DNA of 64,000 nt, taken from Lingula anatina. Its lineage: Eukaryota > Brachiopoda > Lingulata > Lingulida > Lingulidae. Where the stretch lies: positions 84,066-148,065 of the forward strand of contig NW_019773637.1 of assembly GCF_001039355.2 (NCBI RefSeq), given 5' to 3'. Both the position numbers and the translations under genes were made by a program. Shown piece by piece: positions 38,973 to 50,609 of this stretch (position 1 is the first letter of the stretch; every line of letters begins with the position of its first letter). The notes beneath the pieces were generated by a model, which saw nothing but the letters and a program-made list of their open reading frames with translations, searched no databases and was not told the DNA's origin.

Positions 38973-39525
38973 ATCATTTATTCAAATTTAGAACATACAC
39001 CTACTGAAATAATTGATAATAATTGAGCACTGGACTGAAACATTAACAACGTCTTTCTTGCTACAAATAAGCCTGGGTCTAACTGGACTTTAATTTTGAT
39101 TTAAAAATTAAAATTATTTTGTAAAACAGGCCCCAGATATAGCTTGATACTAACTTTTCTCAGGAAATATCCGTCATAAGTCCAGTCGATAAATCATTTT
39201 ATGAAGTATCATATTGTTAATCTTATTTTATTGCAGGGAAATATTTAAACAAGTACGGGACATGAAGAGACGCCGCATTCAGGAAAGAGAGGAGGAAAAA
39301 ATATTCCAACGGCGCGTTAAGAACGAACTTGATGAGTTTTCTGAATTTGACCCCAGATTGCAAAAGCTGGCAAATAGGGCAATACAGATGAAGAAAAGAA
39401 AGGAGTCGCTACAAAACAGTGATACTTATAAACCTCCGGAAAAGGAGAAACATTTCAGTAGCGTGCGGGCACGTGGGAAACCATCCAAATCTATCACCAA
39501 ACAGGACGAATCTACTCAAACTTAA
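29309..39525 (+). CDS. Leucine-rich-repeat protein with two EF-hands (LRRC74-like)
   Basis: Shared exons: 29309-29344, 31030-31471, 32430-32629, 32963-33070, 33353-33446, 33762-33811, 34124-34205, 34613-34698, 35246-35440, 36063-36161, 36374-36637, 36986-37071. Then comes either 37793-37928 (625 aa) or 39237-39525 (676 aa). All phases fit. The N-terminal 160 residues are polar and low in complexity. From about 200 to 460 there are ribonuclease-inhibitor-type leucine-rich repeats (for example LEVLDISWNHL, LRMLDISWNGF, LQDLDISSNRL), a curved protein-binding scaffold. Two EF-hand calcium loops follow: DTDGSSSVSRAE (535-546) and DEDGDGEVDL(S/R)E (571-582). LRR plus EF-hand order resembles LRRC74-type proteins. 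It has no signal peptide, so it is probably cytosolic. The 12-codon first exon is the least certain part; its phase-0 donor fits exon 2. The (TA)n, (TC)n and (CA)n runs lie in introns. Confidence 0.87.
30315..30342. repeat. CA-rich perfect hairpin beside a poly-C/(CA)n run
   Basis: CACACAGTACAGT, a 2-nt loop, then its exact reverse complement. It directly follows a poly-C and CA run (30292-30320) in intron 1 of the LRR gene. Confidence 0.8.
30872..30920. repeat. (TC)n(CA)n microsatellite
   Basis: A TC run changes into a CA run in intron 1 of the LRR/EF-hand gene, about 110 bp upstream of exon 2. Confidence 0.95.
37793..37928 (+). other. Candidate alternative last exon a of the LRR/EF-hand gene
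   Basis: The acceptor ends AATAG at 37792. One base completes the split codon left by exon 12 (giving Ser), so the second EF-hand loop ends in SE. A basic tail with RRQMRRRLKQLKH follows and TAG closes the frame after 45 codons. Both this exon and the one at 39237 accept the same phase and supply the loop's final glutamate, so they are mutually exclusive ends. Confidence 0.75.
38921..38969. repeat. (TA)n microsatellite
   Basis: About 49 bp of pure TA between the two candidate last exons of the LRR/EF-hand gene. Confidence 0.95.
39237..39525 (+). other. Candidate alternative last exon b of the LRR/EF-hand gene
   Basis: The acceptor TTGCAG ends at 39236. One base completes the same split codon (giving Arg), so the second EF-hand loop ends in RE. 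A charged, probably helical tail follows (REIFKQVRDMKRRRIQEREE and on), ending in TAA after 96 codons. The tail suggests a coiled coil or basic interaction surface. It is longer than the alternative at 37793. Confidence 0.8.
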
Positions 39526-39748
39526 AACAGTCGAAACTCCTGAATCGATCTTCTGCTCAAATTTAAATATAAAATGTTGTAAAGGAGGCCACAATCTTCT
39601 CGTATCTTATTAAGAGTTCAACACGTATTGGTGTATTAGTAGCCAAGATACACGTTCTCTCATGCGATGGGGTGAGGTATTGAATTCTAAATGCACATTG
39701 ACACTCTGGTTGATAAAGCAAGTCAAGGCTGTTCGGAGTTTTCGTGTA

Positions 39749-39968
39749 AGGCTCTGTTCTCACAACTTTTAGATCGATCTATCACCGCGTGGAGTCTCAC
39801 TAGATTACTGTCAGATAATCCCCCTTAAGTGTCCGTCCCCGCCTACTACAAGCTTTAAGGGGTAATTAACTTTCGTGTCCGCCCGGCTGACAGCTATTTA
39901 GCGTGAACCCCCAGGGAGTTAGGTCGATCCAATGTAGGTCGATCTAATCTATGAGAATGGGGTGTAAG
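39749..39968. mobile_element. Foldback MITE copy (forward orientation)
   Basis: It starts near GCTCTGTTCTCACAAC and ends with the inverted GAGAATGGGGTG. The interior carries the family blocks GTCCGTCCCCGCCTACTACA, GGGGTAATTAACTTTCGTG and GCGTGAACCCCCAGGGAGTT. It lies just 3' of the LRR/EF-hand gene. The two halves are imperfect reverse complements of each other. Confidence 0.8.
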
Positions 39969-42129
39969 ACTTGTCCTGTTTTGAACGCAATGGGATTTTT
40001 AATAAATGCAATAACATTATACCAAACAATGATTAAATACGGTGAAATTTTAAAATTGTCTCTTGTTAAAAAACATGAACAATTAATATGTTTTATCTAT
40101 ACAGAGCAAAATTGAAGGGTTGAACGTCACGCCACAAGGTAAAAAGAAGTTTAGTGTCTTTAAAAACGAACCACTTTTTATCATAATGAAAAATTGGGTA
40201 AATAAATAAATAAATGTATATTGGTCCAGCATAAGTGTTATTAATATTCAGATCTATCATCTTGATGGGTTGATGTGACTTTTTCATCATTCACTCGTAT
40301 CGTAATACAGGACATGCACGAATTTAAATTATAAAACAGCTAGCTAACACAGGTTGATAGTCAAACCCTCTTAACGGCGGAGTTTAATCAGGGCAAGTCA
40401 ATAAATCAACTGATAACCGAACTTTCTTTCACCTTGAGTACACCAATGTGTCATTAAAGTGTGCATGACGCGCGTTGGGGGTGGGGGGCTCTGCATTTGG
40501 AAAGTTTTTGAAGTTATTTCAGGCTCAAATTTATATGTTTCCAAAATCTGGCACTCTTTAATTTGTATACTCAAGGCTGGTCAGTCTACATTTGTAGGAC
40601 TTAAGATACCGAAGTGTAAACACAAATAGTTTAAAATCTCAATTTTCATTTTTTTCTGAAACACGATACTTTTTCGTCGTATCCCCATACAGTAAGTACT
40701 AGAAGGATTTATTATTATTGTTATTATTATTATTATTACTGATTAGCAAAAATAGTCTATTCCCCAAGTTGCACTAAATAAATATAATACTAATTTTAAA
40801 AGCATCAGACAACATTTTTTGGACACCAGACATAAAGTATTGCAACACAGATAAATAGATAAATAAACAGATGTAATAAGAGCGACCTGTTTATCTGCGT
40901 ACAAATATAGATCATTCAAGTAGTTCACACAAGCAAAGATCAAGTTTAACGCTGTGACGCGGTCACCGCAACACCCCACGTCCTGATTAAGATTTATTTG
41001 GACCGCTACTGGACAGTGGCATAGCTTTAAAAGGCTCACACCGTTCACCCTAAATTGCTAATACTACAATTCAAATTGCCACTTAAATTATACCTAATAT
41101 TTGTGAATTATTTGTTAGATTTTCCATGTAGGCCTATACAGTGTATATCTGTAGTAACACTTCTGGTACATTTAGTAACACTTCAGTTGATGTAAATAAG
41201 GATCAATACAAATGAATGAAAAAAGAATGAATGAAATTTCGGAATATCAAACCACATCTTCACAATTGGCAATCTGCTACAAACGATGAAGCCAGTTACA
41301 GTTACAGATGGTCTACGTTTGTGCAGATGAATAAATCTCCCCCTCTTGGGGTGTACTCTTGGGGCTCATTCCCATTGAAACTAGCGGTATGTATGTAGAT
41401 CGGTCAAACGCCACAGGGACTCTCGCTGATTGCAATCAGTTTTACAGTTTAACACGGCTTCTCCTAGCCTACAGAAAGGCTGATGATTTATACGAATACG
41501 TTGGAAACATGAGGAGGTGTCTTAGTTTCCAAGAGAATGAGCCCTTATACCTCAACAAAAAATAGGCACAGCATACAAAATACTTTATATAGGTACTTGA
41601 TTTATTTTGAACATAAACAGTTAATTACTTTACTGGTAATTGTATGAATATTGAGAATATCAGGGCAGATATTGAGATATGGTGTTAAGCGTACGTTAAG
41701 TGGGCCATTTGATTTGACCAAAACAGCCCTATCTTCCCCGCGTAACCAAGTTGTTCCGCTGAATAAACAATTGCTTAATAAAATCCCTTCGTTTGGAGGA
41801 AGAGCGGATCAAGTTAGCTGCACCACATCTTTAATTCATTAAGTTATCCAACAAAGCGGTGAGATGCCTGTGTTAGGGAACGTGGGAAGTACTGCATTTG
41901 AAAACTACTAAGACGAGGAAGCTTGCAGCAACATGCGGGTGTCTTGTTGCGGCTGCAGATTTTAGGCTATCGTTTTGTTGTCAGCAGAACAATTACACCA
42001 AGGAATAAAACCATTGTTGTGGTTATATGCTCTATATCTTCTTCAGAATTGAAGGAGATCCGCTTCAATCGCGAGATCAACTTCACCTCCTCGTCATCAT
42101 CTGATAGCTGTCCAGGCGCGACCATTAAA
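39969..42129. other. Intergenic region upstream of the SLC5 gene
   Basis: About 2.1 kb without a supported gene. Small open frames at 41359-41565 and 41651-41842 show no family resemblance. The stretch just before 42130 probably holds the 5' UTR of the transporter. A short (TTA)n-like run lies near 40715. Confidence 0.45.
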
Positions 42130-43229
42130 ATGGAGCAAGGTTTGGACCACTGGGCGGACATTTTGGTTGTAGTGCTCTATTTTGTTTTCGTGTTGGCAGT
42201 GGGACTTTGGGTGAGTGTGTGTTTGTTGTTTACCTGAACATGACCTAAAATTTTCCATTGTTGATGTAACATAATAACGCCATTTTCACGTCAAGCAGCA
42301 CAGTTTTTGGTATCGCACTAGTGTGAGAGACTGACAACGGCTTTGATTAAATAACACAGTTACTTAGGGTGCATTCCCAGAGATTTAGATCGACCTAACT
42401 CCCTGGGGTTCACGCTAAATTGCAGTCAGCCGTGCGCGCACCATAGTTAATTACCCCCTTACAGCTTTTAGTAGGCGGGAAAGACGCTTAAGCCGGCTAA
42501 GCTGACAGTAATCTAGTGAGACTCCCAACAGGGATAGATCAATCTAAAATCTATGGGAATGGTGTCTTAGACTGCATTCCCACAGATTTTTAGATCGATC
42601 TATCCCCGTGGGGAGTCTCACCAGATTGCAGTCAGATTAGCCGGCTTAAATGTCTGTCCTGCCTACTAAAAGCTGTAAGGGGGTAATTAACTTTCGTGCG
42701 CGTTCGGCTGACAGCAATTTAGCGTGAACCCCCAGGGAGTTAGGTCGATCCAGATGGATCGATCTAAATCCGTGGGAATGCGGTCTTAAACAGATACCAG
42801 TGCTCGGTGTAACGTGCACTGGAGTTTGAGGAAGGGAATGACCCTGCTTCCGTAGAGTATACGTAATTACTTGCCAGGACCGGTGAAAGATCCGGAAACC
42901 TATATCGCTCGAAGTGAAGGGGGCTATAGTCTGATAAGTCTGATAAGAGGGTGACCGTGGCGGCTTTTAATGTTTTTGTTCTATGGTTCAGTAATAGTAC
43001 TTCTCATGGGTTGTATTCGTTATCCACCTATTTCATGCATTTTGTGGATGTCTTTATATGTGTAAATTTTAGTTTCAAGTATTCGTGCCTTAAAAATAAA
43101 GGTAAGGCTTATAAAGCTTTCTTTATATATATAACATTTTTCAGTCTTTATGTCGCCCAAACCGTAGCAGCGTCAAAGGGTACTTCCTCGCTGGGAGGGA
43201 TATGATTTGGTGGCCGGTAAGATTCTCAA

Positions 43230-43265
<36 letters not shown>

Positions 43266-46200
43266 AGAGAGGGAGAGAGAGAGTCGAATTTTTGTGTTTA
43301 AAACCTATGTAGATCCAATTTTTGTTAAGCACAGTTATGTTTTTGTATTTTCATTGGGAGACTAATTTTCGGAAAAAAATCTTATCAGTTGTGAGGGCGA
43401 GACATATGATAATGCCTATCACTTTAAGTTTTGCGTTTTCTATTTTATTTCATTATTTTGTCTGACGTGTATTATTTTGCTTTTTACATTCTGGGTCTGA
43501 ATAATGTGCATGGTTATCTGCTGCTGCTCGCTAAGGACGCAAACTCATGCAGCTTAGATTTTTTTAGAAATGTCAACGCTTTCCCTTTAGAATTAAGGAA
43601 CACCATATCCAGGATCGCATATTTAATTGCAACCTATGCGCCTTTATTCAAGCTTTTTATTCACCAGTTAAACACACGCAGTGACTATCATTTCCTTGTA
43701 CCAGGTGGGCGCTTCACTCTTTGCCAGTAACATCGGCAGCGAACATTTCATCGGACTGGCGGGAACAGGAGCTGCCTCTGGCATTGCCATAGTAATGTAC
43801 GAGTGGTCTGTAAGTCTTTTTATCAAATATATCTAATAAACTTTTGTAATCCCAAACGTGTAGTGATTTTTTTCATAAGTTAAGACGGAGCATAAACAAA
43901 ACATTTATTGCTAGATAAAGAAAGCGAGAAAATATGTATACAGTTTTATATGTTTAGCAAGATCAAAAACCTACAATTGAATCTAAGTGAGGTGATGGGA
44001 ATATTGGGTCTTAGTTTAACTCAAATTAACGGCTGAAAAGTGTTACTGAATATATTTACTTTCCAGTCCATGCCACTCGTCATGCTGCTTGCATGGGTAT
44101 TTCTGCCGGTTTACCTTGCATCCGGAGTAAGTGTATATTTATCTGTTTCTTTTTATTTGTGTAACCGGTCAAGATTAGATATGCTTTGTTTTAATTTTAC
44201 TCTAGGTATTTGATTTTTTAACTTCAGATTGGAATCAGCAAGAGATATACGGTTAGCATAATGCAATACGTTTTAGTATTTCAAAAATGCAACACAAATG
44301 ATAAAATTGCTTATTCAGGTACAAAGGAATAGTAACTTTACACTGTTTCATTATTTTTTTCTATTTACTATTATTTTTCATTACGCTTTCTTATGTAGGG
44401 GCCACAGTTAATGCACATTTCTAAATTTTGACGCTTAACTGCATGTACATGTATATAGGTATGAAATGTTCAAGTGAAACTTTTGGTATTTTACAAATAA
44501 ATTTACAATGTTGTATGTTTAAGGCCTACACGTTACCAGGTTACCTACAGAAGCGTTTTGGCGGCCAACGTCTCCGAGTGTACATCAGTTTCATCGCCCT
44601 CGTGCTGTATATAGTTACCAAGCTTGCCGTAAGGAACTTGCCTTCCAACCTTTTTTGGGGGGGAAATCGCTTACATATTCTGGTTGGATTTGAAAGCTTA
44701 TTGACCCAATTTTTCTTTTTGTCAGTATTATCCTATTAACACTTTCAAAATTGCTGAAAAGGTTTAATTTATATTTTAGATAAATATCTCAACATATATT
44801 ACGCTTTTCATGTGGTACTACAACAGACACGCAAGAAAAAAGGCAACTATTAATTTGTAAAATAGAACCAAAATCTTCAGATAGATTCGAAATTTCCTTT
44901 GCAATTAAGGTACCCATTCAAGGTACATGTCCACACAGGCGTCTGATTTACTTTTTAGTTGGTAAATGATTTCAAATATTCACTCAAAATAGTAAAATCT
45001 CTTTCTGAATTGAGTGCTGTATCTCGATATAATTATGTTCACTGTAGGTTAGCATCTACGCAGGCGCCCTCTTTATCCAGCTTGCCCTGGGCTGGGACAT
45101 GTATGTATCCATTGTCGTCCTGTTGGCTGTCACTGCCGTCTTCACCGTGCTAGGTAGGTCTATTAGCATTTCCAGTCCCCCGCTATCTAGGTCATTGGTC
45201 TACTAACATTTCCAGTTCTCCTCTATCCAGGTCGTTGGTGTACTCTAGGCAATGCGCAGGATGTCCATATTTTTCTCCTGTGAAGAAAAAGGAATGATTT
45301 GTATATATCTTACGTGTATTACTGTTATTACATGCAATTAAATGTCTGAGACTAAGGTAAAGCTAAATAATGGGAACATGCTTTTAGTATGCAGTAGACA
45401 TTTCTGGTGATTTTACTCTAGACATTCTTACTAACGGAATGTTAACACAACTGTGTGTTTAATTTTTCAGCACATATAACATGAATGTTAAATATAAAAT
45501 GGACAGATTATATATTTCAAAAACGTGTTAAACGATTCAGCTGAAAATTATGTGAATTCAGAAATTAAAAAATGCAAATTCGAATTGGCTTTTGGTTGAA
45601 CATGAAATTTATACCACTCATTTTGTCAATTTTTAGCCTTTTTGGATTCCCCTCTACATGTACATTCACACTAATTCCAAATATTGTGTATGTCCTGAGC
45701 TCTCAGATATATCAATAAATCCAGTAATATTTCGTCTACGGTTTTATCATCCTTTCAGGTGGACTAGCCGCGGTAATATACACAGACACCTTTCAGACCA
45801 TAGTCATGATGATAGGGGCGGTGGTGCTTATGGCCATTGGTGAGTGTCGTCATCACGCCCAAGCATTTCTCGGGTGTTAAACCCATTCGTTGTTACTCGG
45901 TTTAGCCGTGGTCCATTTAGTAATAATCGGATTTCCGTAGTTCGACACTTCGTACGTCTATGGTTTTTCATGGAACGTCTTGTTATAGTTCGCTGTACAT
46001 GCAAATGTCGTTGCTAACTTGCAAGTAAATTTTACATAAAACTGAAAATATGTAAATTAGTCTAACACAGAATATGATACATCTTTCTTTCATTGATGCT
46101 ATAAATGTGTTCAGGCTTCGTAAAGGTGGGAGGTTACAACAACCTTATCCTGGCGTACACGGCTGCAGTACCGACGGTACGTGATCTGAACTCCACGTGC

Positions 46201-49200
46201 GGTTTTCCGCGGGAAGATGCATTCCACATGTTCCGTGACCCGGTGACCTCTGACCTCCCATGGCCTGGCCTCATTTTACAATCCACCATTGGCTGTCTCT
46301 GGTACTGGTGTGCTGACCAGGTGAATATGGATTGATATTGAATACGGATTGATATTGAATATGAACTGACATTGGATATGAATTGGTATTGAATATGGAT
46401 TGATATTTTCAATTTTCGCCACTTTGCGCGTATGTTAATGTATTATTAATATTATTATTATAAACCATAAACTTGAGACAGTTATTGATTAATTTCACTA
46501 TAAAGTGACAGCAAAAATAAGAAATTTTAAAATCAAAAAAAAAAATTCTTTTAACAGTTTTGGGAAAATTGAAATTTCCAGCTATATGAATTTCTTGTTA
46601 TATATATATATAGACCTAAAGGTATATAGCGTGCTCAGTATGTGCCTTTAATAGAAACAGAGGGTATTGTTAAACGCCATTGTTTGATGTTATTATCAGG
46701 TCATAGTTCAACGTGCCCTTGCAGCGAAATCCATCACTCACGCCAAGGGCGGGGCAATCCTAGCCGGTTACCTGAAACTCCTCCCTATATTCATAATGAT
46801 ATTGCCCGGAATGATGGCACGAGCTCTTTATCCTGGTGAGTGTAGATGTAATAAGTTCTCCGCTACTCAATGTGTACAGTCAGTGGTGGATCCAGGATTT
46901 TGGTAAGGTGGAAGGGGGGCACAAAGATTTTGCTGAGCGAAGCCACATGGTAAATCATGGTAAACGGGGACAAAATTCACCGTGACATGTAGGTGTTAAA
47001 CAATTGCGTGGCTTTGTCTCGTTTTATTTGGTATAGTGTTTTTTTTTTTTTTTTTTGGGGGGGGGGAGAAGGGGGAAGGTGTAGCCTTGAAAAATCAAGA
47101 ATTTGCCGAGACATGGATTCATGTGTAGTTTTAATCCCTTGTTTCCCTCTTGGATTTTATTCTGATCTCTGTGAATAACTCTTCTAAAACCCTCTTCATA
47201 CCGACGCCAATGAAAACGTGGTCTTCATCGCTGGCAGAGGTAAATGTCGCATTCGTCTTTTCTTGACTTGTTTTCTTGTTGTTTCAGAGGAGGTCGCGTG
47301 TGTGGATCCTGCAGAATGTGAGAAATACTGTGGCAATCCGGTCGGCTGTTCCAACATCGCTTACCCTAAGCTGGTACTTACTCTTTTGCCAGTAGGTGCG
47401 CATCGTTAGTTAAGGTTATATACGTGCATTTTCAATAGTGATCTTGAAGGAAGCTTTACGATTTTCCCGGAGTAAACGATTACAGTATTTTGTGTTCAGG
47501 TCTGCAAGATTTTAGGTCACAGTGCTGATTTTAAGAACGGCAGATTTACGTATTAGGAATTTGATATTATGATAGATGGGACAATGTGTGATTTACCTAG
47601 TTACAGTAGTACCGTTCTTCAAGGGGAATGCCCCTGCTCTCCCCAGTTATTATAAAGAAAGGGAAAGGTCAGTCAAGAACGCTTTAAGGTGTTGGCAAGG
47701 GTTATTCACATGAAGAAGCCCTCTCAATCGGTGAAATATACTAGTTAATCAATAAGACACAGTAGGTTCCCTGCATAACTACAGGTACCAATTCCATAAT
47801 ACGCAATTCCAGGTCTGAGAGGACTGTTAATGGCAGTAATGATGTCAGCTATCATGAGCTCTTTGACTTCAATCTTCAACAGCGCCAGTTCTATCTTCAC
47901 TCTGGACCTGTGGAGACGATTTCGCGGGAAAGCAACTGAACGAGAGCTACTCATTGTTGGACGGTACTACATGTAGAAAATCATGAGAGGCATACAATTC
48001 ACCTAAGACCTTTATACATAAAAAATGGAACTTTCCTTGGAATTTTCAGAAATTTCAACTCCGCCATAAATGCTACATGTATTAGTAGGAGTCAGTTTGA
48101 ATGTCCTAAAAACATAACGGTTATGATGGAGAATGAATGTTTTAATTAAATTGCTGTCAAGGTTCATATACACTATTGCCCAAAATGGTTGGCACACGGA
48201 AATTTTGAAAATTTTGAAAATATCGCTTGGATTCTTTCATTATTATTGATATTATTAAAAATATTTACGAGAATGCCGTAGGAAAACTTATTTTTTATGT
48301 TTTACGTACTGTATCTCTAATTTTCCTATTAAACCTCTTTCAGAGTGTTCATCCTGTTTATGTGTGTGATAAGTATACTATGGATTCCGCTGGTAAAATC
48401 ATCCCAGGGTGGGCAGCTGTTCATCTATATCCAGGCCGTGCAAGGCTACCTCGGCACGCCTATCGGGGCTTTGTTCCTATTAGCAATAGCGTGGGGAAGA
48501 ATGAACGAACAGGTATTTCATAGTCTTGGCTGGTTTTATTTTCAAAGAGCTTCTAATGTCGGTTCTACACGTGCTTTGCAAACAGGCGCAACAGCTTGCC
48601 AAGGGAAATGGGAAATACTGATAAAAAGTTTTTAAAGGAAGTGTTTGAATCCTTGATTGGCTCTTTCAGGGTGCATTCTGGGGAATCTTGGCTGGTCACA
48701 CGTGCGGAGTCATCAGAATGATTCTTGACTTCAGTTTCCCAGGCCCAAAATGCGGTGAACCAGAGACCAGACCAGAAATTCTCTACAAGGTCCACTATTC
48801 CTATTTTGGTTCCTTGACCATCGTGGTGACAAGTTTGGTCACTATTGTGGTCAGCTTGCTGACCAAACCACTGGATCAAAGGGTAAAGCATGCTTTGGTA
48901 CATTTTTGTATTCCGAAATTGGAATAGGCTATTACTTTTTATTTGATTAAACGTCCAAAATTCTCTCTCATTCATTTTTAAAATGTAGATTTTTTGTAAT
49001 GAGACAAAAAATCTCTTATTGTTTTGTAGAATTTTAAGAAGGTAAATAAAAGCATGGAAGGGTCTACTGTTTTACTCCTCTATCTTATCCTTCATACATG
49101 TACGTTACATTAGTATCCCCCATTCTCCTAAATCAACATTGTTTACTTCATTGATTACCACGTATTTTTTATGTTCTAGAATTCAGGGGTGAAAGAGGGA

Positions 49201-49637
49201 AAGGTTGTCCAACTTAAGCAGGTAATAACACGGGTTTGAGAGCCTCGGGGAAGGGATTTATGTTATCAATATGAAGCCACCGTCTACACATAAAAACACA
49301 ATGTCTGTCTCACCTAACGCATTTTTCTACCCAGCTTTGTGGACTCACGTGGAAAACACGGTGGGACGCATTCAGGGGAATACAAGCTGGTTCTCCTTCT
49401 GATGCCGTTGACGTGTCCAGCTACGCCTCGGAGACCGGGGCTCCTGATTACAACCCGGTTCCTATGGTGGCCGTGCAGAAATCCCAAGACACAAATTTAG
49501 AAAAAGAAACGAAGTCTGAAACGGGTATCAACGGCATGAAGGAGTTAACAGCGAAAGAGCAAATATTAGGTAGGACAAGAATTGTTCAATACATTTTGCT
49601 AAATTGCAGTTTCTTTTGCTTGATGTTTTATAAAATG

Positions 49638-49672
<35 letters not shown>

Positions 49673-50609
49673 CAGTTGTTGCTACTAATCATACCTTACT
49701 ATTTATATAGATGGGTGTTCTTTTTTCCCCCTGCTCATTCTTATTGATAATTATTTTTGCAAAATGAACCGTCATCAGTTGGATGATGGACATGACCAGT
49801 TTATTTAGTGTTATTCATTAGTTTATGCATTGCAATCCGCGAAGCATTGGCCTAACTCTCGGAGAGAACTAGAATGTCCCAGTTGATACAAAAAACGGAT
49901 GGACAGTGATAACTCGTCTTTTTTAAAAAAATCAAAGGGATAATTTGCGGGTATATATACACCAACCATACTCTACATTTTAGAAATATACAACGGTATC
50001 AGAAAAACACCGTGAACAGCTTTCGTCAGCACTGAAGCAAAATTGTGGTAATATTTGTTTTGTAGGATATTGGTTTTGATTTTTGTCTGATTCCACTGCA
50101 CCTCACATTCGGTTGTTAAAACCTACAAAAATTATTTCAAAAACCAGCTATAGCACTTCATTATTGAATACTGTTACTGTGAAAGATATTTGTTCAAAAT
50201 AATAACATAGAAATAAAAAAACGGCTCAGTGCAGCTTTATATTCTTCGCGGTTTTGGTAGGGTAATATTACACTGCAAATAAGGGGACCTACATGTACAC
50301 GGATTTAACAAAGACACGTTACAAAGACACGCACAATTCAAATGAATGTCTCTTAAATTTTCAGAGGGTACAGAAGAAAACAAGATCGAGCACCAGGAGG
50401 AGTCGATGTCCACAGAAACAAAAACGACCATTTTACGACATTGGGTCCACTTCGTTTGTGGCATACCGGAAATAGCTCAAGCCAGTGTAAATGATGCAGC
50501 CGTTAGAATGGCCGCGATGATAGAGAGTTCAAAGTGGAGATTTATTCTCAACGTCAATGCCGTTATTGCATTGGCCATAATGATGTTTTTGTGTGGGTTT
50601 TTTGCATAA
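42130..50609 (+). CDS. Sodium/solute cotransporter, SLC5 (SGLT) family, 16 exons
   Basis: Exons: 42130-42210, 43145-43216, 43705-43809, 44067-44126, 44524-44628, 45048-45153, 45759-45839, 46115-46320, 46700-46835, 47288-47395, 47813-47963, 48344-48512, 48670-48882, 49180-49221, 49335-49569, 50365-50609. They total 2115 nt (704 aa), all phases agree and borders are GT-AG. The protein is collinear with SGLT-type transporters from TM1 ([18 protein letters not shown]) to a C-terminal helix ending FFA. Counterparts of the human SGLT1 sugar-site residues are kept: N60, H65, E84, Y267, W268, K298 and Q434. The sodium-2-site serines S369 and S370 are kept too. Changes near the site are E64 (Gly in SGLT1), I431 (Asp454) and Q437 (Thr460). 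An NST glycosylation site precedes the conserved [15 protein letters not shown] block. It should couple sodium entry to uptake of a sugar or polyol; exact substrate uncertain. AATAAA occurs at 50989-50994. Confidence 0.95.
42366..42569. mobile_element. Foldback MITE copy (reverse orientation), in SLC5 intron 1
   Basis: It begins GGGTGCATTCCCAGAGATTT and ends with the inverted GGGAATGGTGTC. Family blocks appear in reverse order to the 39749 copy: AACTCCCTGGGGTTCACGCT, GTTAATTACCCCCTTACAGC, AGTGAGACTCCC. It directly abuts the next copy, which has opposite orientation. Confidence 0.85.
42570..42787. mobile_element. Foldback MITE copy (forward orientation), in SLC5 intron 1
   Basis: It begins GACTGCATTCCCACAGATTT and ends with the inverted GTGGGAATGCGGTC. 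TTA occurs at both outer sides and at the junction with the preceding copy. This is the cleanest member for defining the family ends. Each half is an imperfect inverted copy of the other. Confidence 0.87.
43233..43262. repeat. (GT)n microsatellite
   Basis: About 30 bp of GT followed by a short GA run in intron 2 of the SLC5 gene, starting 17 bp after the exon 2 donor. Confidence 0.95.
45154..45240. repeat. Two-unit tandem repeat at the start of SLC5 intron 6
   Basis: Two diverged units of about 43 bp share CTA(T/C)TA(G/A)CATTTCCAG and CTCTATCCAGGTC-type text. The first unit includes the splice donor of exon 6. Confidence 0.75.
46321..46411. repeat. 17-18-nt minisatellite at the start of SLC5 intron 8
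   Basis: Five diverged units of GAATATGGATTGATATT follow one another from the first base of the intron. The donor GTGAAT is part of the first unit. Confidence 0.85.
49639..49666. repeat. (TTA)n microsatellite
   Basis: About 28 bp of TTA in intron 15 of the SLC5 gene. Confidence 0.92.

Noticed and set aside
48170-48235. Tc1-like terminal text (ATTGCCCAAAATGGTTGGCAC) in SLC5 intron 11
   Set aside because: No second inverted end or transposase nearby, so at best a solo relic; too weak to annotate.
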